Part shown: positions 36,301 to 46,176 of the stretch, in pieces
Layout of the letters: every line of letters starts with the position of its first letter
Numbering within the stretch: the stretch's first letter is position 1
NCBI GenBank assembly: GCA_029449245.1
Contig: JANATF010000015.1
Span: forward strand, 923,658-987,657
Source of the DNA: Mortierella alpina
Taxonomy: Eukaryota > Mortierellomycota > Mortierellomycetes > Mortierellales > Mortierellaceae
Direction of reading: 5' to 3'
Length of the DNA: 64,000 nucleotides
Translations under genes and position numbers: made by a program
Notes under the pieces: model-generated
Told to the model about the DNA's origin: nothing
The model's input: only the letters and a program-made list of their open reading frames with translations
The model's database searches: none

Positions 36301-37167
36301 TTCACCAGCCACTTCTGGAAGGAACTTCATCGCCTCATGGATGTCAAGCTCGCGATGTCCACTGCATTCCACCCTCAGACGGACGGCCAGACAGAGAGAG
36401 CCAATCAGACACTGGAGATTATGCTAAGAGCGTTCGTGGACCAACAGCAGACGAACTGGGATCTCCTTTTGACTGCTGCAGAGTTCGCTTACAACAACAC
36501 CACCAATGCCACCACAGGATTTTCCCCCTTCTTTCTGAACGCCGGCTTCCACCCACGAGTACCGGCATCGCTGCTCCTGCCCCGGAGTACGCTCGTCCCC
36601 ACGGTGGAGACGTTCATGGCGAATCAGCACACCTCCTTGACCATCGCAAAGGAGGCCATAGCCTTGGCACAGGAACGACAGGCCAAGAATGCTGACACGC
36701 GACGCCGAGACCACAAGTTCAAGGTTGGAGATCAGGTGCTGCTGAACACAGATCACATCACAGTCGCTGCGGACCAAAACCAGCCCTCACGCAAATTGCA
36801 GCCTCGTTTCATCGGACCCTATACGTTGCTGGAGCAGCACTCGCCTGTCTCGTTCCGTGTTGAACTGCCACCGACTATGAAGATTCACGATGTATTCCAC
36901 GTAGACCGCCTCCAAGAATATAAGCCTTCGCCAGAAGCCCTCGGACCACGAGCCCCCGCAATGCCACCACCAGAGATCATTGACGGCGAAGAGGAATACG
37001 AGGCTGAAGCCATCCTCGAGTACAGACGCTACCGACGTCAGCACCAGTTCCTCACCCTCTGGAAGGGCTACCCTCGCAGCTCCGCCACCTGGGAACCACT
37101 CGACAACCTCACACATTGTTCCGAGTTGATTGACGAATTCAAAACGACACATGGTATCCATTTTTAA
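33331..37167 (+). CDS. Gypsy-1 Pol (protease, RT, RNase H, integrase, chromodomain)
   Basis: Open from 33331 to the stop at 37165-37167, in the -1 frame relative to gag. The order is: aspartic protease with ILIDGGAEGN (Asp-Gly-Gly instead of the usual Asp-Ser/Thr-Gly); reverse transcriptase with YLDDILIY near 34840; RNase H with EADASGFAVGAVL and later YTDHATLRHF; integrase H2C2 zinc finger (HLGF... CESCQRNK) and core Asp-Asp-Glu (TMDFIV, SDRDTKFTS, HPQTDGQTERANQ); a GPF/Y-type module (RFIGPYTLLE); and a C-terminal chromodomain (YEAEAILEYR, LTLWKGYPRSSATWEP). The chromodomain places it among chromoviruses. No internal stop was seen, so it may be competent. Confidence 0.93.
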   Translation, partial: NQRGRSFGKRPQRSGLVQDLIAEAPSLSPLDKGSETCSQASVCSISANKIAPELNACHLPMLAPSLANENDTLDTHPAPNPTPPVAQPCHDPSVVFRLPEKTDLDPLSSTASAPVLTKSKLRRMNKRAVRLQSFTVTEAERTLLTFIGSINGHPARILIDGGAEGNVISSSFQKRHSLPLHSRNPIPIVLPDGSSSITQHTVPITLTRDNYSDNLDPLLYPLKSYDLILGKPWLTTINPDINWRTNDLHFLHRGCNVVWSCRGFAPSSITAKSGGRLLSHMHFHSLAAQPGNEVFLALVKTTSANTPSTPPVPADVLPILDEFRDVFPTSLPDGLPPDRGDAMKIDTDPTADPPVRPVIRLSIAELDELRKQLDELLKKKFIKPSTSPYGAPVLFVKKKDGSLRMCVDYRGLNRITRKNRHPLPRIDELIDRFRGAKFFTKLDLLSGYHQQRVYEPHTHKTAFRCRYGHFEFNVVPFGLTNAPASFSNMMFNVFDPILDKWVVIYLDDILIYSKTKEEHLDHIRSALTLLRKHGLYVKLSKCSFMQEETEFLGHVISKDGIHTNAGLVRAIREWPRPSKQKDVQQFIGLAQFYQQYIDGFADIALPLTGLLGEGVPFSWDPDKERAFTALKDAISKAPVLRIFDPDLATTVEADASGFAVGAVLFQTDEHGVSRPVAFTSRKMNSAEKNYPTHEQELLAVVHALKTWRYYLDGSHFVVYTDHATLRHFPTQPKLTRRQARWMELLQEYDFDFKYKRGADNIVPDALSRRPDHREPDPVALHSLAVQLDPGLRQRLIDSYPDDPKLGPIYESCLQGSCPQRYSLHENLLFVERHGTNLVCIPQKSDIRLSLLHDAHDSAIAGHLGFDKTYEQLRRAAYWPRIARDTRTYVETCESCQRNKPSRQRPAGLLQPLEIPEQRWDTVTMDFIVQLPRTPRGFDAITVFVDKLSKQVHFVASKTTDTAPDVARIFFDNIFRLHGMPTSIVSDRDTKFTSHFWKELHRLMDVKLAMSTAFHPQTDGQTERANQTLEIMLRAFVDQQQTNWDLLLTAAEFAYNNTTNATTGFSPFFLNAGFHPRVPASLLLPRSTLVPTVETFMANQHTSLTIAKEAIALAQERQAKNADTRRRDHKFKVGDQVLLNTDHITVAADQNQPSRKLQPRFIGPYTLLEQHSPVSFRVELPPTMKIHDVFHVDRLQEYKPSPEALGPRAPAMPPPEIIDGEEEYEAEAILEYRRYRRQHQFLTLWKGYPRSSATWEPLDNLTHCSELIDEFKTTHGIHF
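33352..33358 (+). promoter_or_regulatory. Candidate -1 ribosomal frameshift site GGGAAAC in Gypsy-1
   Basis: Within the 49-nt gag/pol overlap the gag frame reads TCG GGA AAC, so G-GGA-AAC fits the X-XXY-YYZ slippery rule and a -1 slip enters pol as GGG AAA. GC-rich sequence follows that could form a stem. Confidence 0.65.
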
Positions 37168-37177
37168 AAGGGGAAGG

Positions 37178-37278
37178 TGTAACAGTAGTACCAGTAGTCA
37201 CAACCAGTATATAGTCTAGGTTAGATCATTAGTACAAATACAACTCTTTTCCAGCTATCAGACCCGATCCCTGCTACA
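37178..37278 (+). repeat. Gypsy-1 3' LTR (101 bp)
   Basis: No difference from the 5' LTR was found. It is followed by the second CCGAC target duplication, after which the hAT B subterminal array resumes. Confidence 0.93.
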
Positions 37279-37283
37279 CCGAC

Positions 37284-37610
37284 GCTTGTCGGATGACAGC
37301 CTCATCCGATCCGACTTTCATTCGATCCGACATCCATTCGATCCGACATCATTCGATCCGACGTCCATTCGATCCGACATCCATCCGATCCGACATCATT
37401 CGATCCGACATCCATTCGATCCGACACCCATTCGATCCGACATCCATTCGATCCGACACCCATTCGATCCGACATCCATTCGATCCGACACCCATTCGAT
37501 CCGGCATCCATTCGATCCGACACCCATTCAATCCGACACCCATTCGATCCGACACCCATTCGATCCGACGTTTATTCGATCCGACCCTCATTCGAGGCAC
37601 CCATGCTCTC
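37284..37610. repeat. Subterminal array of hAT B (3' side, remainder)
   Basis: About twenty units of (C)ATTCGATCCGACA with variable tails. Because the unit is close to 15 bp, all frames stay open and give artificial peptides with repeating IRSD or DPT. The tandem copy is at 41196-41522. Confidence 0.85.
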
Positions 37611-38130
37611 ATCCGACCTTCATTCGACGCACTCATTCTTTGATTTGACCTTTATTCCCTTTGATGACTCTTCGTACTTCATCCATGACACTCATCGCAA
37701 CCATTTATCTACCTATATTGCTCAATCGAACTTCCGAGGTAGTCAGCCCAGGAATCAAGCAACATCTGCTCCCTGATCCTAGGATCACTAAGGCGATTCC
37801 TTGTGTATGGCAAAAGTGTGCGCGCTTTTGAGAAGCATCTCTCTGACGGTGCTGAGCTCGCTGGGATAGCCAAAAAGTCCCTCGCCATTTTGGCCAAGAT
37901 AGGATATTCTTCATGATGCTTTTCCCACCACGGAAGACACTTCACATGGAGTTTTCGCTGCGACACAAATAACTCCAGGTCGTCTTCTTTCGGTTGCTTG
38001 GTCATTCCAAGAAGCCTAAGCTCCACGTCATCATCATCAGAGTCTGGAAGCGGTTGCGTGAGCTCTTCGTCCAAATCGATTGCGGTATCGGCGTACTGGC
38101 TGGTCCACACGTCGCGGACGGATTCCCTGG

Positions 38131-39149
38131 TGTGACGAAGAGATTGGGGATCCGCCCAAAATAGCAGGGAAATAGTACTGGACCACTGCGAAGCTAGGAT
38201 CCCTTCTCTCATACGCCCTACCTCAGTAATATCAAGATTTCATTTCCCTCTCTAAAATCAACATCAGTACCCCCCTTATAGCCACCACAGTTTTCATAGT
38301 TTCAGTGTAACACTCCAAGTTTATATATCTTATAAAAGAAGCCCCAGCCTTGGACTTTGGTTCGAGGTCTGTTTCCTTCCCCAAAATCGTATCATATACA
38401 CTGAATTGTAAGAACATCGTTCCCACACTCATTCTCACCTCACTGACAACCATTGCGGTTAGTTACTCTGCCACAGCTCTCCCACACATATATACCGCGG
38501 CCACAGCAAGAGCAGAGACGAGACAGGTGTGTCTTTCGACCTCCGTCCCCTACAGTTCTCATCGTCCCCTCTCGAACACAACTACAGTCCCGTTCCCTCC
38601 CCTGTCGTATCAAGCATCCGACACCACAGAGGCCCGCAGCTCCCCGGTCTCTCGTCAGGTACGATAATGGACCACTAGCGATGTGAGAGGAGGACCAAGA
38701 ACAGCACCCCTCGGCGTATTATTGCAGCTTGTACGGGAGTCCCGACGGAGTCCCAAGGTCTATACAGGTCCCTAACCTGCGTGTGTCGACGTTACCTTAG
38801 ATATTGATAGATAGATTCTCTCTTCTCTTCACCCCCAAGAGAGACACCCTGTGAGAACCACGAGTCCCCCAAGCGGCTCTCACAGTAAGTGAATTTCTGG
38901 TTGGCATACTGCTATCTGGCACTTTTTGTATTAGTCACTTATCATATGAATATTCTACCCCAGCCCTTTTTCTTGACTGATAGCGACCACTGTTTGGTCT
39001 GCGCAGTTCCGATTGCCCCCAACGGAAATCAGATCATACGATCAAACGTAAGGGCATTTTCACATGTAGTTTTCTTATCATTGGCCAGACTAGTTTCATG
39101 TTGTTTACCAGATAGTCTATTTTTACGTATCTAGAGTACCTTCACCACA
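38131..39149. mobile_element. Probable solo LTR E inside hAT B exon 5
   Basis: 1019 bp starting TGTGACG and ending CACCACA, flanked by a 4-bp duplication CTGG (38127-38130, 39150-39153). Element D shows the unoccupied site. A TATATATCTTATAAAAG block near 38325 could be a promoter. There is no coding capacity. TG...CA ends and non-coding content suggest a solo LTR of an element not otherwise present here. Confidence 0.7.
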
Positions 39150-40193
39150 CTGGCATTCCTCTCGTACACACTCCCCCACTTCTCTTCAGTCCAGTACTGA
39201 AAGCGCATTGACGGATGAACCGCCGTCGCGACAGAGTAGATGGGCGACTTGTCGGTATCCGCGTAGTACTTCTTGAGCTTCTCATATGCCGCTGTGACAC
39301 CTTGGCATATGTCTGGGTAATGAGCCCTATTCTTACTCAGAAATTCCTCCAGAGACTTCATCATGTTGTTGTAAATAATAATCGTCAGCGGAATAGTAAC
39401 ATACGTCTTGCTGGCGCAAGCGTCTGTCGTCAGTCTGTCGAAAGTCTCGAGAAGGTCTCTCAGAAGTTTAAGACCTCGCCACTCCGCCTCCTCAATAATC
39501 ATATCATCCAGTCCGTCTGTCGCAAGCACCGAGCTGTAGGCAGCCTTGCACTCCACGGCACGTTTGATCATAACATACGTGGACCCCCACCGCGTGCAGA
39601 CATCAAGTAAAGGTGAAAGCCCCTGGCGGTGTTCTTCAGATGCGCTCTCCTCCCTAAATCTCTCAAGTCGTGGTGGTGAACGCCTAATGAGTAAAAACCG
39701 CGTAAAAAACCGATATATCAGTAAAATAACAAAATATATACACGCAGTTAGGCGCACAGTACGGATCGTAGCGCACAGCAGCGATGTAGCAGATTTTACC
39801 TGATCTTCACGATCCCTTTTCTCAACTTGACAAGCGCACGCTGAGTGCGTCTGGTGACGTCCACATGCTCAACCGCGGCGTTGGCGACAGTTTCCACTGT
39901 CTCTTGCAGATCAGGTTCATTGTCCTCGTCGGAATCGTTGGCGTCGACACAGATGCTGGTCCTAATGAGGCACTCAGTATCGTCCTCTTCGTCCTCCTCA
40001 ATATTCAAGGCCTCTGCATCTGCCGGCGCCCTTGCGCCTAGACCATCCTTGCCCAGGAGAGCCTGGACAGCAAGGTTAAGGATATGCGCAAGACACGGCA
40101 CATGCTGCTTCGATGCGTTGAAGACTCGCCTATTTGAATATGAATTGTGGAGAGAATAAAGGTTAGTTATATTGGTGGGAGTGTTGTTGCTGT

Positions 40194-40384
40194 TGTAACG
40201 TACTGGACCTACCTTGGTCTAGGGAGTGTACCTCTTTAAATTGGAGACCACTTCCCTTTTTATCAAAGTTCATTGAGTGTATAGTTAGCCTGTGGCAGGA
40301 CGCCTACTTAATAGTCCTGCCTCGGCAAAGAATAAACATCATCTCTTTGTCTCCTTGACTCTCACAATTCCACTATACGTTTCA
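40194..40384 (+). repeat. Gypsy F 5' LTR (first copy)
   Basis: 191 bp, TGTAACG...GTTTCA, with TATA-like TTTAAATT and TTTTTATC blocks and an AATAAA near 40331. Copies also lie at 44106-44296 and 54152-54342. Confidence 0.92.
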
Positions 40385-40454
40385 TTTTTTCAAGGTCATA
40401 AGAACCCCCATACACCCTCATATACACACACAAAAGAATTCTCAATCACTCATC

Positions 40455-41100
40455 ATGGCACCCCGACGACGCTCCGGTGCCAATGCCCCTGCCGCTGCAA
40501 CCCCAGCAGACGCCGCTATCGCCCCAGCAACCGCCGCCACTGCTGCACCCCCAGCAGACGCCGCTAACGCTTCAGCTCCAGCTGTCGCGTCTACAAGTTC
40601 AGCAGACGCCTCTGCTACCATTAGAGACTCGCATTCGGAGCCCACTAGCCCTGAGGCTTCCGAAGACGAGGGCGAAGGACCATCGCCTATGGACACTGAC
40701 GAGGAGTCACACTTCTCTGAGTCCTCCCAAGAAGTGGACGCTCTTAACAAGCTCCTATCAACCTTCACGGTTGAAGACGAGGAAGAAGAGGATTTTGAAA
40801 TTGGTGGTGTTGGCAACCCTACCAAGGAAGATCTCCAGAAACTCCTCAGTCGTCGCAAGGACCGGCTTCGAGCCAGGTCAAGAACAATTGGATTGATCCA
40901 CACTCGTTTCCACGACGCGGTCATCCAGATGAAACACATCCGTGTGGAGCAATCAAGAATCGAGAGAGCGACGAGGAAACTTATCGCGCAAAAGGAGGAA
41001 TTACTCTCAGCCGTCACCCAAGAATGCGAGGACATCCGGAAGGACATCGCCTCCATCCAGCAATCGCTCACCTTCGGCTATGAAGAAGATGAGGCCCCTC
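40455..41100 (+). pseudogene. Gypsy F gag, truncated copy at the duplication junction
   Basis: The first 215 codons of F Gag (start MAPRRRSGANAPAAATPADA) end at 41100, where the terminus of hAT B begins again. It is the same as 44367-45012, which continues into the rest of gag. Confidence 0.9.
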
Positions 41101-41620
41101 TAGGGTTTCTCAAACGTCGGATCGGATCGGATATGACCCCCATCCGTATCCGATCCGACTTGCCAAGGTCGGATATCGGATCTATTCGATCCGACGCTTG
41201 TCGGATGACAGCCTCATCCGATCCGACTTTCATTCGATCCGACATCCATTCGATCCGACATCATTCGATCCGACGTCCATTCGATCCGACATCCATCCGA
41301 TCCGACATCATTCGATCCGACATCCATTCGATCCGACACCCATTCGATCCGACATCCATTCGATCCGACACCCATTCGATCCGACATCCATTCGATCCGA
41401 CACCCATTCGATCCGGCATCCATTCGATCCGACACCCATTCAATCCGACACCCATTCGATCCGACACCCATTCGATCCGACGTTTATTCGATCCGACCCT
41501 CATTCGAGGCACCCATGCTCTCATCCGACCTTCATTCGACGCACTCATTCTTTGATTTGACCTTTATTCCCTTTGATGACTCTTCGTACTTCATCCATGA
41601 CACTCATCGCAACCATTTAT

Positions 41621-44041
41621 CTACCTATATTGCTCAATCGAACTTCCGAGGTAGTCAGCCCAGGAATCAAGCAACATCTGCTCCCTGATCCTAGGATCAC
41701 TAAGGCGATTCCTTGTGTATGGCAAAAGTGTGCGCGCTTTTGAGAAGCATCTCTCTGACGGTGCTGAGCTCGCTGGGATAGCCAAAAAGTCCCTCGCCAT
41801 TTTGGCCAAGATAGGATATTCTTCATGATGCTTTTCCCACCACGGAAGACACTTCACATGGAGTTTTCGCTGCGACACAAATAACTCCAGGTCGTCTTCT
41901 TTCGGTTGCTTGGTCATTCCAAGAAGCCTAAGCTCCACGTCATCATCATCAGAGTCTGGAAGCGGTTGCGTGAGCTCTTCGTCCAAATCGATTGCGGTAT
42001 CGGCGTACTGGCTGGTCCACACGTCGCGGACGGATTCCCTGGTGTGACGAAGAGATTGGGGATCCGCCCAAAATAGCAGGGAAATAGTACTGGACCACTG
42101 CGAAGCTAGGATCCCTTCTCTCATACGCCCTACCTCAGTAATATCAAGATTTCATTTCCCTCTCTAAAATCAACATCAGTACCCCCCTTATAGCCACCAC
42201 AGTTTTCATAGTTTCAGTGTAACACTCCAAGTTTATATATCTTATAAAAGAAGCCCCAGCCTTGGACTTTGGTTCGAGGTCTGTTTCCTTCCCCAAAATC
42301 GTATCATATACACTGAATTGTAAGAACATCGTTCCCACACTCATTCTCACCTCACTGACAACCATTGCGGTTAGTTACTCTGCCACAGCTCTCCCACACA
42401 TATATACCGCGGCCACAGCAAGAGCAGAGACGAGACAGGTGTGTCTTTCGACCTCCGTCCCCTACAGTTCTCATCGTCCCCTCTCGAACACAACTACAGT
42501 CCCGTTCCCTCCCCTGTCGTATCAAGCATCCGACACCACAGAGGCCCGCAGCTCCCCGGTCTCTCGTCAGGTACGATAATGGACCACTAGCGATGTGAGA
42601 GGAGGACCAAGAACAGCACCCCTCGGCGTATTATTGCAGCTTGTACGGGAGTCCCGACGGAGTCCCAAGGTCTATACAGGTCCCTAACCTGCGTGTGTCG
42701 ACGTTACCTTAGATATTGATAGATAGATTCTCTCTTCTCTTCACCCCCAAGAGAGACACCCTGTGAGAACCACGAGTCCCCCAAGCGGCTCTCACAGTAA
42801 GTGAATTTCTGGTTGGCATACTGCTATCTGGCACTTTTTGTATTAGTCACTTATCATATGAATATTCTACCCCAGCCCTTTTTCTTGACTGATAGCGACC
42901 ACTGTTTGGTCTGCGCAGTTCCGATTGCCCCCAACGGAAATCAGATCATACGATCAAACGTAAGGGCATTTTCACATGTAGTTTTCTTATCATTGGCCAG
43001 ACTAGTTTCATGTTGTTTACCAGATAGTCTATTTTTACGTATCTAGAGTACCTTCACCACACTGGCATTCCTCTCGTACACACTCCCCCACTTCTCTTCA
43101 GTCCAGTACTGAAAGCGCATTGACGGATGAACCGCCGTCGCGACAGAGTAGATGGGCGACTTGTCGGTATCCGCGTAGTACTTCTTGAGCTTCTCATATG
43201 CCGCTGTGACACCTTGGCATATGTCTGGGTAATGAGCCCTATTCTTACTCAGAAATTCCTCCAGAGACTTCATCATGTTGTTGTAAATAATAATCGTCAG
43301 CGGAATAGTAACATACGTCTTGCTGGCGCAAGCGTCTGTCGTCAGTCTGTCGAAAGTCTCGAGAAGGTCTCTCAGAAGTTTAAGACCTCGCCACTCCGCC
43401 TCCTCAATAATCATATCATCCAGTCCGTCTGTCGCAAGCACCGAGCTGTAGGCAGCCTTGCACTCCACGGCACGTTTGATCATAACATACGTGGACCCCC
43501 ACCGCGTGCAGACATCAAGTAAAGGTGAAAGCCCCTGGCGGTGTTCTTCAGATGCGCTCTCCTCCCTAAATCTCTCAAGTCGTGGTGGTGAACGCCTAAT
43601 GAGTAAAAACCGCGTAAAAAACCGATATATCAGTAAAATAACAAAATATATACACGCAGTTAGGCGCACAGTACGGATCGTAGCGCACAGCAGCGATGTA
43701 GCAGATTTTACCTGATCTTCACGATCCCTTTTCTCAACTTGACAAGCGCACGCTGAGTGCGTCTGGTGACGTCCACATGCTCAACCGCGGCGTTGGCGAC
43801 AGTTTCCACTGTCTCTTGCAGATCAGGTTCATTGTCCTCGTCGGAATCGTTGGCGTCGACACAGATGCTGGTCCTAATGAGGCACTCAGTATCGTCCTCT
43901 TCGTCCTCCTCAATATTCAAGGCCTCTGCATCTGCCGGCGCCCTTGCGCCTAGACCATCCTTGCCCAGGAGAGCCTGGACAGCAAGGTTAAGGATATGCG
44001 CAAGACACGGCACATGCTGCTTCGATGCGTTGAAGACTCGC
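41621..44041 (-). pseudogene. Duplicated 3' part of hAT B transposase (exons 4-5)
   Basis: Exon 4 at 43712-44041, and exon 5 at 43062-43595 and 41621-42038 split by the copied LTR E. It has no exons 1-3 of its own, because the duplication ended inside Gypsy F. Confidence 0.88.
42043..43061. mobile_element. Copy of solo LTR E within the tandem duplication
   Basis: Same as 38131-39149, with the same CTGG flanks. It arose by duplication, not by a second insertion. Confidence 0.7.
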
Positions 44042-44105
44042 CTATTTGAATATGAATTGTGGAGAGAATAAAGGTTAGTTATATTGGTGGGAGTGTTGTT
44101 GCTGT

Positions 44106-44296
44106 TGTAACGTACTGGACCTACCTTGGTCTAGGGAGTGTACCTCTTTAAATTGGAGACCACTTCCCTTTTTATCAAAGTTCATTGAGTGTATAGTTAG
44201 CCTGTGGCAGGACGCCTACTTAATAGTCCTGCCTCGGCAAAGAATAAACATCATCTCTTTGTCTCCTTGACTCTCACAATTCCACTATACGTTTCA
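44106..44296 (+). repeat. Gypsy F LTR, copy in the tandem duplication
   Basis: 191 bp, the same as the other two F LTR copies. It directly precedes the gag copy that continues into pol, so it acts as the functional 5' LTR of the distal part. Confidence 0.9.
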
Positions 44297-45241
44297 TTTT
44301 TTCAAGGTCATAAGAACCCCCATACACCCTCATATACACACACAAAAGAATTCTCAATCACTCATCATGGCACCCCGACGACGCTCCGGTGCCAATGCCC
44401 CTGCCGCTGCAACCCCAGCAGACGCCGCTATCGCCCCAGCAACCGCCGCCACTGCTGCACCCCCAGCAGACGCCGCTAACGCTTCAGCTCCAGCTGTCGC
44501 GTCTACAAGTTCAGCAGACGCCTCTGCTACCATTAGAGACTCGCATTCGGAGCCCACTAGCCCTGAGGCTTCCGAAGACGAGGGCGAAGGACCATCGCCT
44601 ATGGACACTGACGAGGAGTCACACTTCTCTGAGTCCTCCCAAGAAGTGGACGCTCTTAACAAGCTCCTATCAACCTTCACGGTTGAAGACGAGGAAGAAG
44701 AGGATTTTGAAATTGGTGGTGTTGGCAACCCTACCAAGGAAGATCTCCAGAAACTCCTCAGTCGTCGCAAGGACCGGCTTCGAGCCAGGTCAAGAACAAT
44801 TGGATTGATCCACACTCGTTTCCACGACGCGGTCATCCAGATGAAACACATCCGTGTGGAGCAATCAAGAATCGAGAGAGCGACGAGGAAACTTATCGCG
44901 CAAAAGGAGGAATTACTCTCAGCCGTCACCCAAGAATGCGAGGACATCCGGAAGGACATCGCCTCCATCCAGCAATCGCTCACCTTCGGCTATGAAGAAG
45001 ATGAGGCCCCTCAAGAACTCGAGAAAGTCGAGGAAGCTCCTAAAGCCAAGTTCTCAGTCAAATGGGACAAGTCCAATCCCGAGCACAGCGCTCTATACCG
45101 CATCTTCCGCGAGGAGTACATCCCGCTTATCGAAAACACGGATGAGGTCGACTTCTCTAAGGTCAAGAAGAAGACTTTCAAGGACTCGCCCGAGCTCGAT
45201 CTGGACGTGTCAGCACTTCCGACGGAGGACATGGTCAGAGA

Positions 45242-45727
45242 TACGGTTTCTCACGAATATCCGACATCCGACATCCGATCCGCATTCGATCCGACTTTTC
45301 GGATACGGATGATGCCTCTATCCGATCCGACGGTTGTCGGATGAAGCTCCCATCCGATCCGACTTTATTCGATCCGACGCCTATTCGATCCGACGTTCAT
45401 TCGATCCGACGCTCATCCGATCCGACATTTTATTCGATCCGACGTTCATCCGACTTGACATTTATCCCATCCGACTTTCATCCGACTCGGCTGTCATTCG
45501 ATCCGACTGTTATCCGATCCGACGTTGATCCGATCCGACTATTATCCGATCCGACTGTCATCCGATCCGACATTCATCCGACTCGGCTGTCATTCGATCC
45601 GACTATTATCCGATCCGACATTGATCCGATCCGACTATTATCCGATCCGACGTTGATCCGATCCGACTATTATCCGATCCGACTGTCATCCGATCCGACT
45701 TTCATTCGATCCGACATTCATCCGAAA
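45242..45727 (+). repeat. Left terminus and subterminal array of hAT D
   Basis: Terminal repeat followed by about 25 units of (A)TCCGATCCGAC with variable 3-6-base tails such as TATT, TGTC and GTTG. The same array occurs inverted at 56021-56501 (B) and directly at 57125-57570 (C). Confidence 0.85.
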
Positions 45728-46176
45728 ACAGGTTTGTGTACCAACATATAACTATATGTGATTGGCGTGCATGCATTTTTTTTTCTTTAGCATCTTGAAA
45801 GTACGCTAACGCTGCATTTGTTTTTTCTTTTTTCTTTTCTGTATGAAAAAACAACAACGCCATTCATTACCCCGTTCCTTCACGAGTACAAGTACATACA
45901 ACCATGTCCAACATGAATCGCGAATCATCTCTCTCTCATTTTGCTTCTCTTTTTTACATTCGACCATCTAAGCTCGTCATTAGTTCTCTCTTTTCTTTCT
46001 TTCTCTCATCTCCTGTCTCTTGCCTCAGCATCTCATTCTTCCCTCTCCTTCTTGCGTCTCATTCCACCATTGCAGCTCGCAATCTTCTCTGCTCAGCATC
46101 ATCTCTGCGCTCCATTGCCTGTGTTCGCCATCATCTCTGCATCCTATAACCTCTACTCTCCATCCTCTCAAGTTCA

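Larger units (their letters stand above)
32158..37278 (+). mobile_element. Gypsy-1, complete Ty3/Gypsy chromovirus-type retrotransposon
   Basis: A 5121-bp element with two identical 101-bp LTRs (TGTAAC...CTACA), flanked by the 5-bp duplication CCGAC (32153-32157, 37279-37283). A tRNA primer-binding site (TGGTAGCAAAGG) follows the 5' LTR directly. A purine tract (AAAAGGGGAAGG) precedes the 3' LTR. Gag and pol are open. The empty target site is preserved in the tandem copy near 41191, so this insertion is later than the duplication or was confined to one copy. Confidence 0.95.
41101..45012. repeat. Second copy of a 3912-bp tandem duplication
   Basis: Repeats 32063-32157 plus 37284-41100 (copy 1 without Gypsy-1) with a constant offset of 3912. 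It holds the hAT B terminus and array, exons 4 and 5 of the B transposase with solo LTR E, an F LTR and the first 646 bp of F gag. All translated segments are the same in both copies. The left breakpoint is the first base of the hAT terminus; the right breakpoint is inside gag after GGCCCCTC. Confidence 0.93.

Noticed and set aside
37286-37648. Open frames of 85-136 codons with repeating IRSD, DPT or SNGCRIEW peptides
   Set aside because: They arise from the roughly 15-bp subterminal unit, occur on both strands and recur at each hAT end.
41101-45012. Reading this as an independent hAT insertion into gag
   Set aside because: It lacks the second hAT end and a closing target duplication; the constant 3912-bp offset shows a tandem duplication.
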